Positions 1-54,335 of a DNA stretch of 64,000 nt are shown here, one piece after another. The position numbers and the translations under genes were made by a program. Source of the DNA: Myoxocephalus aenaeus (taxonomy: Eukaryota; Chordata; Actinopteri; Perciformes; Cottidae); assembly GCA_038501785.1 (NCBI GenBank), contig JBAMJR010000170.1, positions 1,549,501-1,613,500 of the forward strand. Direction: 5' to 3'. The notes beneath the pieces were generated by a model. That model ran no database searches. It was not told the DNA's origin and saw nothing but the letters and a program-made list of their open reading frames with translations. Numbering within the stretch: the stretch's first letter is position 1; the number at the start of each line of letters is the position of its first letter.

Positions 1-1215
1 TTGAGGTTCTTTCCTGTCCGCAAAGCCACATGGCTATGGGTCGCCGTCCACTCCTCCTCCTCCCTCCATTTTTAATCACTGTGCTACAATGCAATCCCAT
101 ACACAAGCCCACGTATATGAATATACCAGTATACAGTATCATTTGTTTTCTAAGTATGTGAAACTATGGAAGACGTAGATCTAACACTGTACCTAGGTCA
201 CAGATCACTATGTATGGGGTGTTATGTTTTTGCTCATAACTCCGTGTAAAATGAAGAATGATTTATTTAGTCCTTTTTTTTTTTTTCTCCATTATTTGAT
301 TGTGTGTATATTGACTTTTTTTGTGTGTATTTTCTTTGGTTTGCCACAAAATGACCTTTTATATAAATATAAAAAAAAGAATATACCACAGTATATACAG
401 TATTAAATTAAGCTTTTTTTTTTCTTTTTCTTTTTTTAAGAGATCAAACTGGATTTTTGGCGCGTGTCAAATTTCTGAACATCAGTTGTGTGTAAGCTGA
501 CGGGCTTTTCTGATGCCATTTTTGTTTTAAAACCACATCTTTTGAATATCCCCTTTCTGTCTGTCACGTCTGAAAGCAAATATTTGGATATTAACCTTAC
601 ACACACACACACGCACACACACACTCAAACTCACACACTGATGCGTAACCCTTGGGGATATTCTTAGCAGCTTTTGTACACCTTTCACCACAAGTAGTGC
701 AATTATACTCCTTAGCTCAAGAGGGCAGTGCATTTCATTGTTACCATTTACTCTGATTTTTAAGGTGCATAACAAAGTTTTTTTAAATTGTAATAATTTT
801 TCTTAACTAAGCCTATTCTTGCACCGGGTGCCTCTTGTTTGTGAGCAGTATCAAGTCCTTAGTCGCCATCCGTCCTGTGAAACCTCCTGGAAGTAAATCC
901 TAATATCAGGTCAACATCGCACACAAGTGACTCACAGTGAAACTGACCATGTGTTGGATGTGTTTTTATTGTTGGGTTGAGATCAATATGGGCTGAAGTC
1001 AAATAGACATTTCAGGGAAAGAATTAAAGAGCAAATAAACCGTTATCATTTTTTGTTTTTTTTCCAGAAAGCCCCACTGTGCTTTGCTTCATTCTGTCTG
1101 TACGGCTCCTGGATCTACATTGTATCCTGTTCAGGTATTTTTGTACAAATAAGGGACTGATATATTCTCTGTTTATTGGAAATTAGAATAAAAGACAACA
1201 TTGCTATAAACCAAA
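1..1215 (+). other. Probable 3' UTR of the neighbouring convergent gene
   Basis: No coding ORF, T-rich, non-repetitive apart from a short CA run at 600-624, ending at an AATAAA. In mammals ANKH lies beyond the 3' end of TRIO in convergent orientation with OTULINL and OTULIN between them, so ankh or otulin are candidates. That identity is inference from synteny only; no protein is visible here. Confidence 0.4.
1187..1192 (+). terminator. Poly(A) signal of a convergent plus-strand transcript
   Basis: AATAAA in the context TTAGAATAAAAGACAAC, about 20 nt before a plausible cleavage region. The upstream 1.1 kb is non-repetitive, T-rich and UTR-like, while downstream sequence changes to repeats. 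Confidence 0.45.
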
Positions 1216-1371
1216 AATGGCTGGCGTGGTTCTGTGTTCCTCACTGATGATGTTCTCGTCTGGAGGACTTGGTGTTTTGCCGGGACCGTCTTCGGTTAAC
1301 CAACTCCATTAGTTTCTACTGGCCACGAATGGAGTGAAGCCGGTGGGCTCATTGACTGGCATGCCTTAAGG

Positions 1372-1626
1372 CAGGGGTTCTCAACCTTTTTTCAGTGATG
1401 TACCCTCTGTGAAATATGTGTTCAGCAAAGTAACTCCTAACCAGTGGAAAATCATTTTTGGGTTGGAAAAACAATGTAATACACAGCGCTGTGCCATCAG
1501 TATCTGATTTTATATACAATTCAGTTTAAGACCTTACACTGATATCATTGAATATTTATTAAATAACCTTTTATGAATTTATGCTAATTTTAAATATATC
1601 TTTTTTAAATCTCAAGTACTCCCCTG
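1372..1626. mobile_element. hAT-like element remnant (candidate)
   Basis: It begins CAGGGGTTCTCAACCTTTTT, a sequence typical of hAT/Charlie-type ends, and CCCCTG at 1621-1626 could be the other terminus. I find no matching 8-bp target duplication, so the limits and class are tentative. Confidence 0.35.
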
Positions 1627-2005
1627 GGGTACTATTCAGTTTATTTCATATAGCCCAACATCACAAATACAAGTTTGCCTCGGAGGGCTTTACAATCTGT
1701 ACACATAACATCCCGGTCCCGGGACCTCACATCGGATCAGGAAAAACTCCCCCAAATAAAGATAGTAAAAACCCTTTCACAGGGAAGAAACCTGAGGGAG
1801 AGCAACAGAGGAGGATCCCTCTCCCCGGATGGACAGAAGCAATAGATGTCATGTGGCCAGAATGAATAGCGTAGTTACAGCACATTCAATGAATATGACA
1901 GAAATTATTCATATAATGAGTAGTAGGCATGGTCCACGATCCAGATAACCACGATCCATGAAGCAGAAGGAGATAGAGAGAAGGGGCATCAGCAGGGCCG
2001 CCATG

Positions 2006-2067
2006 GCAGGAGGTAGGAGACAGGAGGCAGGAGGCAGGAGACAGGAGACAGGAGGCAGGAGACAGGA
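2006..2067. repeat. 7-bp minisatellite (CAGGAGR)n in LINE tail
   Basis: Imperfect tandem 7-mers CAGGAGG, CAGGAGA and TAGGAGA run for about 60 bp inside the LINE 3' region. Confidence 0.75.
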
Positions 2068-2285
2068 CCGGTGCCAGACAGTCACGATCCATGGAAACTT
2101 GAGGCGAGGAAGCACAGAGGCTCCCGGGAAAAAGTAGAGTTAGTAATGTGCATTGAAGAGACAATAATTTATCCAGAAGGAGAGAAAGAAGAAGAAAAGA
2201 GGAGAAGAGGAGCTCAGTGTATCCTAAGATGTCCCCCAGCAGTCTAGGCCTATAGCAGCATATCTAGGGTCTGGACCCGGGCAAA

Positions 2286-2423
2286 CCTGAAACAGCCCTA
2301 ACTATAAGCCTGAAACAGCCCTAACTATAAGCCTGAAACAGCCCTAACTATAAGCCTGAGTCAGCCCTAACTATAAGCCTGAGTCAGCCCTAACTATAAG
2401 CCTGAAACAGCCCTAACTATAAG
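2286..2423. repeat. 23-bp tandem repeat, six copies
   Basis: Six consecutive 23-bp units (cctgaaacagccctaactat + aag). Copies 4 and 5 carry cctgagtcag in place of cctgaaacag, and the others are identical. It lies in the 3' tail of the LINE. Confidence 0.95.
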
Positions 2424-4540
2424 CACTATCAAAGAGGAACGTCTTAAGTCTACTCTTAAATGAGGTGACCGCTGAAGGTGGAAGCTGGTTCCACAGAAGA
2501 GGAGCCCGATAACTGAAAGCTCTAGCCCCCAACCTACTTTTTTAAGACTCAACCACAAGTAGCCCTGCATTCAGTGAGCGCAGCTCTCTAGTGGGGTAAT
2601 ATGGCACTATAAGCTCCTTAAGATATGATGGTGCATCACCAGTTAAGGCTTTGTAAGGAGTAGGATTTTAAATGTGATTCTCGATCTTACAGGAAGCCAG
2701 TGGAGAGCAGCTAATACAGGAGTAATGTGATCTCTCTTCCGCGTCCTCGTTAGTACACGAGCTGCAGCATTCTGGATCAACTGGAGAAACCCAAGAGACT
2801 TACCGGAGCAGCCTGATAATACAGAGTTACAGTAATCCAGTCTTGAAGTAACGAATGCGTGGATCAACGTTTCTGCATCGCTTTGAGACAGGATGTGCCG
2901 GATCTTTGAGATGTTCCGTAGGTGAAAAAAGGAAGTTCTTGAGATTTGTTTTACGTAGGAGCCAAAGGACAGGTCCTGGTCAAAAATAACTCTGAGATTC
3001 CTTACGGTGGTGGATGCCAGAGCGATGCCATCCAGAGAAACCATATTAACAGATAATTGATTTCTGAGGTGTTCTGGGCCGAGTAGAATGACTTCAGTCT
3101 TGTCTGAGTTCAGCAGCAGGAAGTGCAGGTCATCCAGGTTCTTTAAGACACGCTTGAAGCTTAGCGACCTGGTGGATTTCATCTGGCTTGATCGACAGAT
3201 ATAGTTGAGTATCATCGGCATAGCAGTGAAAGTTTATGGAGTGTTTTCTGATAATATTGCCTAAAGGAAGCATATATAAGGTGAATAAAATTGGTCCAAG
3301 CACAGAACCTTGTGGAACTCCATGACGAACGACGGTGGTCATCGAGGCCTCATCGTTTACAAATACAAACTGAGATTGATCTGATAAATTAGGACTTAAA
3401 CCAGCTTAGTGCTGTACCTTTAATACCAATCGACTGGTCTAGTCTCTGTAATAAGATGTAATGGTCAATGGTGTTGAATGCAGCACTATAAGGTCTAACA
3501 AGGCAAGTACTAGATGTAGATGTAGATGCAACTAGAAGGTGATTAGTAATTGTCACTAGTGCTGTCTCTGTGCTATGATGCTTTCTAAATCCTGACTGAA
3601 ACTCCTCAAATAAACTATTGTTATTTAAAAAGTCACACAACTTCTCCAGTATCTTTTAGAGTTAGCCAACACCTCTGGATCGAGAGTGGGCTTCTTAAGA
3701 AGAGGTTTAATTACAGCCACTTTAAAAGACTGTGGGTACATGACCTGTTAGTAAAGACCCATTGATAATATCTAGTAGAGAGGCGCTAATTAAAGGTAAA
3801 ACTTCCTTAAGCAGCTTCGTCGGAACCGGGTCCAGAAGGTAGAAGGTTTAGTAGAAACCATTGAAGACAGTTGGTCGAGGTTGATGGGAGAAAACCCATC
3901 CAGACACACAGCAGGGCCCAAAGCCTCCTCAATGGCCATCCCACCTGAGGATGGACCGGCAGTAGCCGAGGGCAGGAGATCACCGATCCTGCCTCTAATA
4001 GCTAGAATCTTATCATTGAAGAAGTTCATAAAGTCATTACTACTGAGGTTTATAGGAATACACGGATCCACCGAGCTGTGACTCTCAGCCATCCTGGCCA
4101 CAGTGCTAAAGAGAAACCTAGGGTAGCTCTTGTTGTTCTCTATTAGTGATGAGTAATAGGCTCCTCTGGCATTACGGAGGGCCTTCTTATATGTTCTCAG
4201 ACTATCCCGCCAAACCAACCGGGACTCCTCCAGACCGCTGGAACGCCATATGCCCTCAAGCTTCCGTGACGCTTGCTTCAATATGCGGGTCTGAGGGTTA
4301 TACCATGGAGCGAGCCTCCTTTGTCTAATGATCCTCTTTTTTAGAGGGGCTATCGAGTCCAGTGTCTCTCAATGAGCCAGTAGCACCATCGACGAACTGA
4401 TCAATCTGGGACGGACTAAAGTTAGCACAGGAGTCCTCTTTTATATTGAGACATGGTAATGAATCCAATACAGAAGGAATCGCTTCCTTAAATCTAGCAA
4501 CAGCATAAAAGATAAAAGGGTTCTGTGGAAACACTCCTAA

Positions 4541-5817
4541 ATCCTTTTTTTTGCATACTATACTATGACTTTAATAGTTTTTTTTCAACTTTTCACACTT
4601 TTCTTTTCTACTATAGAATAACTTAAGATTTTTTTTGTTACATTCTTTAATTACAAATGTAAGGAATCTTTATCAAGCATGTTTGAGTTGACCTAAAAAA
4701 ATAAATAGCCATATTTTAATATTTAAACTCATGATAAATATTGGCCAAAAGAATCCAGCATTGGATGCCATGGTCGATGTGCAGAGTACCTGCCAGAAAA
4801 ATCATGAAACATCAAATGAATGTTTATGCAATAATTCCATTTTAGTTGCAATTAAATCTGTATAAAATGTAGTTCAAATAAAACAAAAATCAAACATTCA
4901 CTACTTAAATAAAATGTCAAGCAGGATACATGTGTTCATTATGTTTAATTTTCAAATAACTGATGGTAAAATGAGAATATTTACAAGAAAAATGTATATG
5001 ATCTGTACAAAGAAATATACATGCAAAGATAAAAAACATAAAAACACGTCATTTATGAAACAAATGAAACTGGACACAAACATAAAAGACAGACAATGAG
5101 AACAAAAGACCCTAAACTGAGGCATCCAGTCCAAGCGTCCTTGTTTAATGGCCTGGGCACACCTTTAAAATAAATAAAAAGGTAACAGGACTGATCTCTG
5201 TTCCTGGTAGAATAAGTTTACCGTGACACCATATTGGATATCAATGTGTAGTAAAGTGGTTATACCAACGCAACGTCTTGTTTTAATGTCCAGGGGGAAA
5301 AAAAATATTTAAAAAATATTGTTTAGTCGCCATTTTAGGGTAGTTTTCTCTTTTTGTTTAAATAAGGAAAAGGATTTCTGAAAAAATATTTTGGCAACAA
5401 GTACATAAAGTTAGAACACCATTTAGTAAAATGATGTACAACAATGTCTCATTCAACTCTTCAAATAAAAACGGCAACGCTCCAGTAGAAGTATAAATCT
5501 TTCTTTAACTTCCTGCCTCTTTAAGAAAAGCACGAGAGATTAAATTAACCAAATGTGTTTACCTCGAGTAAACAATCATTCCACATGAAACGGTCCCAAT
5601 AAAACATTATGTATTAAGTACTATAAAGCTAGAGCAACTTTGGTGTCCCAATACTACAGAGGCAAACGGCTCAAAACGTGTTAAATAATTTGATTAAACC
5701 GTAATGATTGTAGCTCGTTGACCTCTAACGTGGCCTGGAGGTCGTAACACTCGAGAGATCAAATGAACACAAACTACCAGCAGTGCTTGCAGTACCAAGT
5801 ACATGCTTTTCTCTAGA
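4541..5817. other. AT-rich intergenic stretch, possibly distal trio 3' UTR
   Basis: Non-repetitive AT-rich sequence with no coding signal. It may contain an extended trio 3' UTR; minus-strand ATTAAA-like hexamers occur near 4942 and 5140. Confidence 0.4.
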
Positions 5818-6939
5818 TTTATTACAGATACAACAGATGTCTTCATAAATAGTTGCATAAAATGTTAAAGCCGCAACATTGCACATGATAAATCAAACAT
5901 AACATACAATGAGTGCATTTACAGTAATTCGTCCTCATCTGCCTCCACATTCGCTCCCGTCTGATTGGCAAATCACCGTTTTGCCGCGGAGGGCTCCGAC
6001 GGTCTCGCCTCCCGCCGTCCGAAAAGCAGGAGTCCGCTGTGAATGTGAGGGGGAAGAAGGCCGACGTCTATATACAAGGTAAGGCTTAAACATCTCATTC
6101 TGCGCAGCACAAGTTTGTTCTAGGAAAAGCAAAAACGATGGACGTCTATCGTTTCCTTCTCAGATTGGACCGTGCAGCATTGTTATCCGCGACATGGTCA
6201 TCATGGTATCTTAGATTAGGTACATTATATAAGCGCAGCCATCAAAAAAGCTCTGATCGGACGTACAAATGTCTGAAGGAAAGTCGAGAAATCTCCGTCG
6301 CCGTCTCGTCGACAGAGTCCAAAAGAAGCAACTTTCAACTGATGAGCAATTTCTATAATTCTTTTTTCTTCTTCTTGGAAACGTCGACAGTACTTTTCCT
6401 TTGTGTACATTATGTATGTAAGAAAAAGGGGGCTGCTTCTCAAAAGTCGTTGAGTTACAGTTTTAGTGTAAAAGAGCAACAACAACAACAACGCGATGTC
6501 TGAGGGCGGTTTGCTCCCGGCGGCGAGGCTCGATCGATCCGGCTCTTCTGATCGGCTTTAACTCTCGCAAAAGGAAAATAAATTACTTCATCATGTTTTT
6601 TTTTTTCTGTTTTTCCTCTCTTCTCTTTAACTTAACTACAAAATTCGTTTAGAGGTGAAACCAGCAAGCAGCAGTAGACAAGGGCATCCATTAATTTACG
6701 TGATTGGTGTGAACTCTGTTCTCTTGGCCTCCGATTGGCTGAAGACCTCGACGGGTCTCACTTTTATTGGTGAAAGGACTGCAGGACTTTAGTAAAAAAA
6801 AAAAAAAAAAAATCAACATTCTGTGAAAGAGGATAAGATCAGCATTCATTATTTCTCCTTCCGTTTACATCTAGATGCTCAACTCCAGAGGAGCCTGCGG
6901 CCCCGACAGTATAACAGGGATCAGACGCATCCTTTCCTT
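5818..6939 (-). other. trio: Probable trio 3' UTR
   Basis: Sequence downstream of the trio stop. Minus-strand AATAAA hexamers occur at 6763-6768 and 5818-5823. The true end is unknown and could lie further down, towards 4900. AT-rich, with A/T homopolymers and a CA(A)n run near 6478-6490. Plus-strand ORFs here are not supported as genes. Confidence 0.5.
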
Positions 6940-49815
<42,876 letters not shown>

Positions 49816-52546
49816 CTGCAAGGAAAGGAACAGAGACAATGGGGTTGAATGGACGAATACAAAAAATAAAAACGCAAGTAATTTCTCCCTGTCAATCAGC
49901 TGTGACTGTTTGTTTTCCTTGAGGGCAGATTATTTGGGACAGAGCAGATTTTGTCCACTTGTAATCTGGAGATCTACAGCTTTCAAATACAGGGGATTGA
50001 GTCCAATTTCAGGAAAAAGTCAGTAAGTTTTACACACACACACACACATATGAGAAAGCACAGAGGCTGTGGGCAGAGGAACAGTAGTGGTGAGACAAAG
50101 TGAAGCCAAACTGGGGGGAAGTTCAGGGGAAACAAAGAGCTGTTGTAGATCTTGCTCTAAAAGGTGAAATGAGGTGAAGCAACATTATATAGCCATATAG
50201 ACCACTTCAGTTCCCATCAACTAGCGTCAAAACATAACCAGGGTTCAATGTTGATGTTGTATTAACTTGCAAGAGGGTCAGGAATATATTTGCCCAAAGT
50301 GCATGTTTACCTGCCTCCATACAATACTTATAATAATAACAACAAACACTTAAGTAAATTGTGATATTTTAGCCGCCGTGCTCTCAAACTCGCAGCAAAC
50401 TGCAATATAAAGTCGGACCCTTCCACAGCTGATTATGATCCTCTAACGCCGCCCAAGCAACACAAGTTGACAATAGTAAAACAACAAGACGATAAAAATA
50501 AAATAAAAAGCTACTTCCATCATCAGCTCTCGATGACATTTTAAATGTATACATATTTGTGCCACTTGCCCCTTTAATTGCCGGACGTTGCATTTTATTT
50601 GCCCCGGGCAGGCGGGCAAGTCTTATCGTTGAATATGATAGAATATTAGCCAAGCGTCAGCAAGAAAAAAACTAAGGATTTGCCCCCCAAAAAACTATTA
50701 ATAAGTATGTATGTTTTTGAAAAGAAGAAAAAAATCCGAGACAGTCGGAGAGTTGTATTAGAAATAACAGGAAACACCATCTTTGATGTAATATTCATGA
50801 GAAATAATCTGCTGAACATTCATCCAAATTGCTTCTTTTACCAAACTTTCCGGCCGTTATTGCATTCTTAATTGTGCAGTTCATCAGTTATTCTGCACTG
50901 TTATTGTTGTACATTTAATATAAATCTCCATAAAATATGTCACTTTGCTCGATGATAGAAAAGAGGTTCTCTTGAGGAAAAAGGTTGGGAACATGAATGT
51001 CTGTACAAAATGTCACGGCAATGCATCTTACTAGTAGTTGAGATACCAACCGACCCAGTCAAGCCGTGTCAATTTGACAATTTCTAATTTCACAAACCCT
51101 ATAAATGGGCACTGTTAACTACCTGAATGTTTTCTAGCTCCACTTTCTGTGGAAACCGCAGTCTGGAGATTTTCTTAATGTCACTATTAGAGCAGCCCAA
51201 AGCTGAATGAAATGAATATAAATATAGTTACTTTACACACTTCAACTGTGTTTTTCTTCTTCTTTTAAACTACAAATCTGACCTTTTCCTATAAATCAGT
51301 GTCTGCCACTAGTAACTCGCATTCAGTGATGAATCACACGATAGTGTCTGAGCCTTGACTTGTTTCATAAAAGCTTCAACATTTTCTCAACACTGGTTCT
51401 CTAATAACTGGAGCTCCTTCTTGGAAAAAAATTAAAAAAAAATCCTCTGGCACTGCACACAAGGACTGATGTGTTTTACATACTGGTTTGTCTGGAATAA
51501 ACGGGAGGCAGAGCTGAAAATTTAGCATGGGAATTAAAGCAGAAAAAAAAAAAAAAAACACAGCAATAAACTGAACTATTAATTGTCACCGTATAAATGT
51601 CAGGCTGAATCTCATGGGCGTGATGATGGCAGTGATCTCTCGGCTGCACTGCTAATATTCTGTCACAAGAGAATGAATGGCTGCCGGGAGATGTTCAATA
51701 AGTGAAAAGCTGTTTCAAAAACAACTCCTATATATAGACACGCAATTCCCTTAAGTGATTAAACTCACATCTCAACTTTAATACACACAGGTGGACAGAA
51801 CGTGGCCCGGATTTTGTCCTTCAGACTGAGCGGAGGTCTGGTCTGTGTGACTGATGACCCAGACAAGTCATATTACTCTCTTTAAAAAAGGACATTTTAA
51901 GTATCTCCTTTTCCTTCATTCTGTCTGTTTTTGACATTTTGAGTCCTTCTGACTTTCTCCTCTTCCTCATCAACTTTAAAGCAAGATACTCTGTTTTCTT
52001 TCACTAGTGACTTTTTAACAGTAAATAAAATAAAATGACCTCTCTGAGGTTATAGTGCGTCAATATGTCACAAACACACACAAACGAGTCAATGTGTGTG
52101 CTTGAAACTAGGCAGACAAAATCTTCAGAAAGAGGAAGAAATCATGGAAAAGAGAGGGAGAGAAAGAAGAGACGATGTCATTCAGGTAGGCGACACACTC
52201 TCCTTTTCTTTTATTCTGGTGTTCAACGTCGTAAACGTGCCGAACAACACGGTCATTAAACTGTAAAAATATTACGCTGCTTAAGCATCAGTTGGAAAAG
52301 TGAAAGGACCGAAGAAGGCGTTTTTTTGAGTTGTATTTTGTTTCTGTCGAGGTAAAACGGTTTGAGGAGAGAGGATATTCATTGTTAATTTTGTACGTTA
52401 ATATATCATAAGAATTGTCTGAATAGTGTGGGGGTTGGTGCACGGTAAGACGCTCACACACAAATTGTTCAAATGTATCACAAAATGAGTACGATGTAAA
52501 GGGAAGCAGTGATCTCCCTGTTGGCCTTCCCCAATTAGTGTGATGC

Positions 52547-52552
<6 letters not shown>

Positions 52553-52593
<41 letters not shown>
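52553..52593. repeat. (AC)n microsatellite
   Basis: Pure AC run of about 40 bp in the 5' intron. Confidence 0.95.
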
Positions 52594-52597
<4 letters not shown>

Positions 52598-54144
52598 TAC
52601 TCCAGTCTCTGCTCTCAGCATGTCGTCATGTTTATAACTGTATGCTAAAGAGATGCTAATTATTTTCCGCCACCGGAGGAGATGGATGAGACTCAGGACT
52701 ATTTTTACATCTCTTTCCTCCCCTCATTTGTCTCCCGACTTCCCTTAGGGTGCCACAAAAAACAAATTGCCACGTCCAACTACATTTCCCACTGCACTCC
52801 TGCAGAGATTGAGCTTGTAGTTCTTTATAGATGATGCATGAGGAGGCTGGTGCAGCCCGAGCGCCCTCAGCTACACATGGACAAGACATCGCTCTCGACG
52901 GAGAGTCAACTGAGGCTGCAACTAACATTTAGTTTTAATATAGGAAAGCGCGTCCATTACTTTTTGCATAATAATTAGTTGATAAAATGTCAATAAATTG
53001 CGAACAAACCCCAAAGATAGCAAATGTATAGTGAGGTAAAAAAGAGATATTGAGCAAATACTCACATTTGAGAAGCCGTAACTAGTAAATCAGTTTTGCT
53101 TGACAAATTATTTTAACAGTTAATTGATAATCAGTGTTATGGTTTTCAAACAAATGCTAAAAAAAAAGATGTTCTAAATTGGTTTTCAGCCAAGGACTCC
53201 TTCTGTACAAGATGGTGCCATGTCATTTCTCTCACAGCCCATTATTCCAAAACCAGTCAGGAAGCTCATTTATCCAACAGCCCAAAAAGAAAACTAAGAA
53301 AGAAAGAAAACAGGAAACAAGCTCCCCATGCAGCGAGCATAAACAACAGGGCTAATTATGATGCAAAACGCCGTGTTTTTTTCCACCATGGAAAAGCCCT
53401 GACCCGCTCTGATCTGCCTTTGGTTGGTTTACGATGATATTCTTACCCTAAACCTCACTTAATCTCACTCCTCATGCCTCAACCTAACCAAATCAAAACA
53501 ATAAGAGGCAGAGTGGCGGGTCACGCCTTCGCCGGTAGGATAAAGAAAAATCTGTAAGATCCGATAATGTCATTCTGCATAATAATTAGTAATGTGCTTC
53601 TATTTGTTGAGTGTATTTTCAGAACAATGGCCGTTTGTTTTTGGGATCCCAGACAAATGGGCATTTCATCCATGGGGAAATGTTTTTGACTTCAAGACAG
53701 AGGACATAGGGGGGTGATTAATCAATTCCTCAAAGGAGATGGAAAATTTACTATTTTAGAGATTAACTGTTGAAGTTCTTTTTTCTCTGTCTTATGTGAA
53801 TGAAAACCTTTGGGTTTTGGACCGGGTGTTTTTTCCCCCCATTTTATAGACCAAATTTAAAAATAAAAAAAAGGGAAAATAAGCAGATTTATTGATAATA
53901 GAAATTATCATTACTTAGTCACATGTTCCCAGAGACCAAGGTGACTCCTTCAAATGACAAAAAATATGTTATTCACGACCACATAAAACTGAGAAAAGCA
54001 GTCAATCCAGACATGTAAGAAACTCGAACCAGAGACAGATTTATCAATTACTAAAATTGCAGATTATATTTCTGGTAATAGACTAATAAATTCATCTTTA
54101 AACTTCTATATATTTTCTATTCTTTTTATAAACAGACTGGTATA

Positions 54145-54335
54145 TGTATATCGATTGCGCTACATGTTTTGTATCTTGTTTTTGTACCTTGCACCTTATG
54201 AGCAGTCCGAATGTTTGCTTCACCGCCGCTGTTTATTGCATCACTCATTGCATCTTTTTTTTTTTTTTCGCTCCAAGAGAAACACGATGCCGTTACTCGA
54301 TGCTGATAGATGACAATAAAGTCTCTTATCTTGTT
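54145..54335 (+). repeat. Candidate retroelement 3' tail
   Basis: It ends tgacaataaagtctcttatc, a tail style common at the 3' ends of fish LINEs/SINEs. The upstream limit is unclear and no coding remnant is seen. Confidence 0.3.

Larger units (their letters stand above)
1627..4540 (-). mobile_element. 5'-truncated, frame-broken non-LTR retrotransposon (LINE, L2/CR1-like)
   Basis: Minus-strand blocks at 4534-4325, 4281-3790, 3640-3389, 3342-3130 and 3221-2643 encode pieces of one reverse transcriptase polyprotein. These include GVPQGSVLGPILFTLYM and the catalytic YADDTQLYL, then the HWLPVRSRITFKILLLT-type tail. Blocks are in different frames with stops between them, so it is a pseudogene. No endonuclease domain remains at the 5' side. 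The 3' part (1640-2640) is a tail that I recognise as common in teleost genomes and holds two minisatellites. Assignment to L2/CR1 rests on motif style and is not proved. Confidence 0.8.

Noticed and set aside
6138..6503. 121-codon plus-strand ORF in the 3' UTR region
   Set aside because: No recognisable domain, T-rich composition, antisense to the probable trio 3' UTR.
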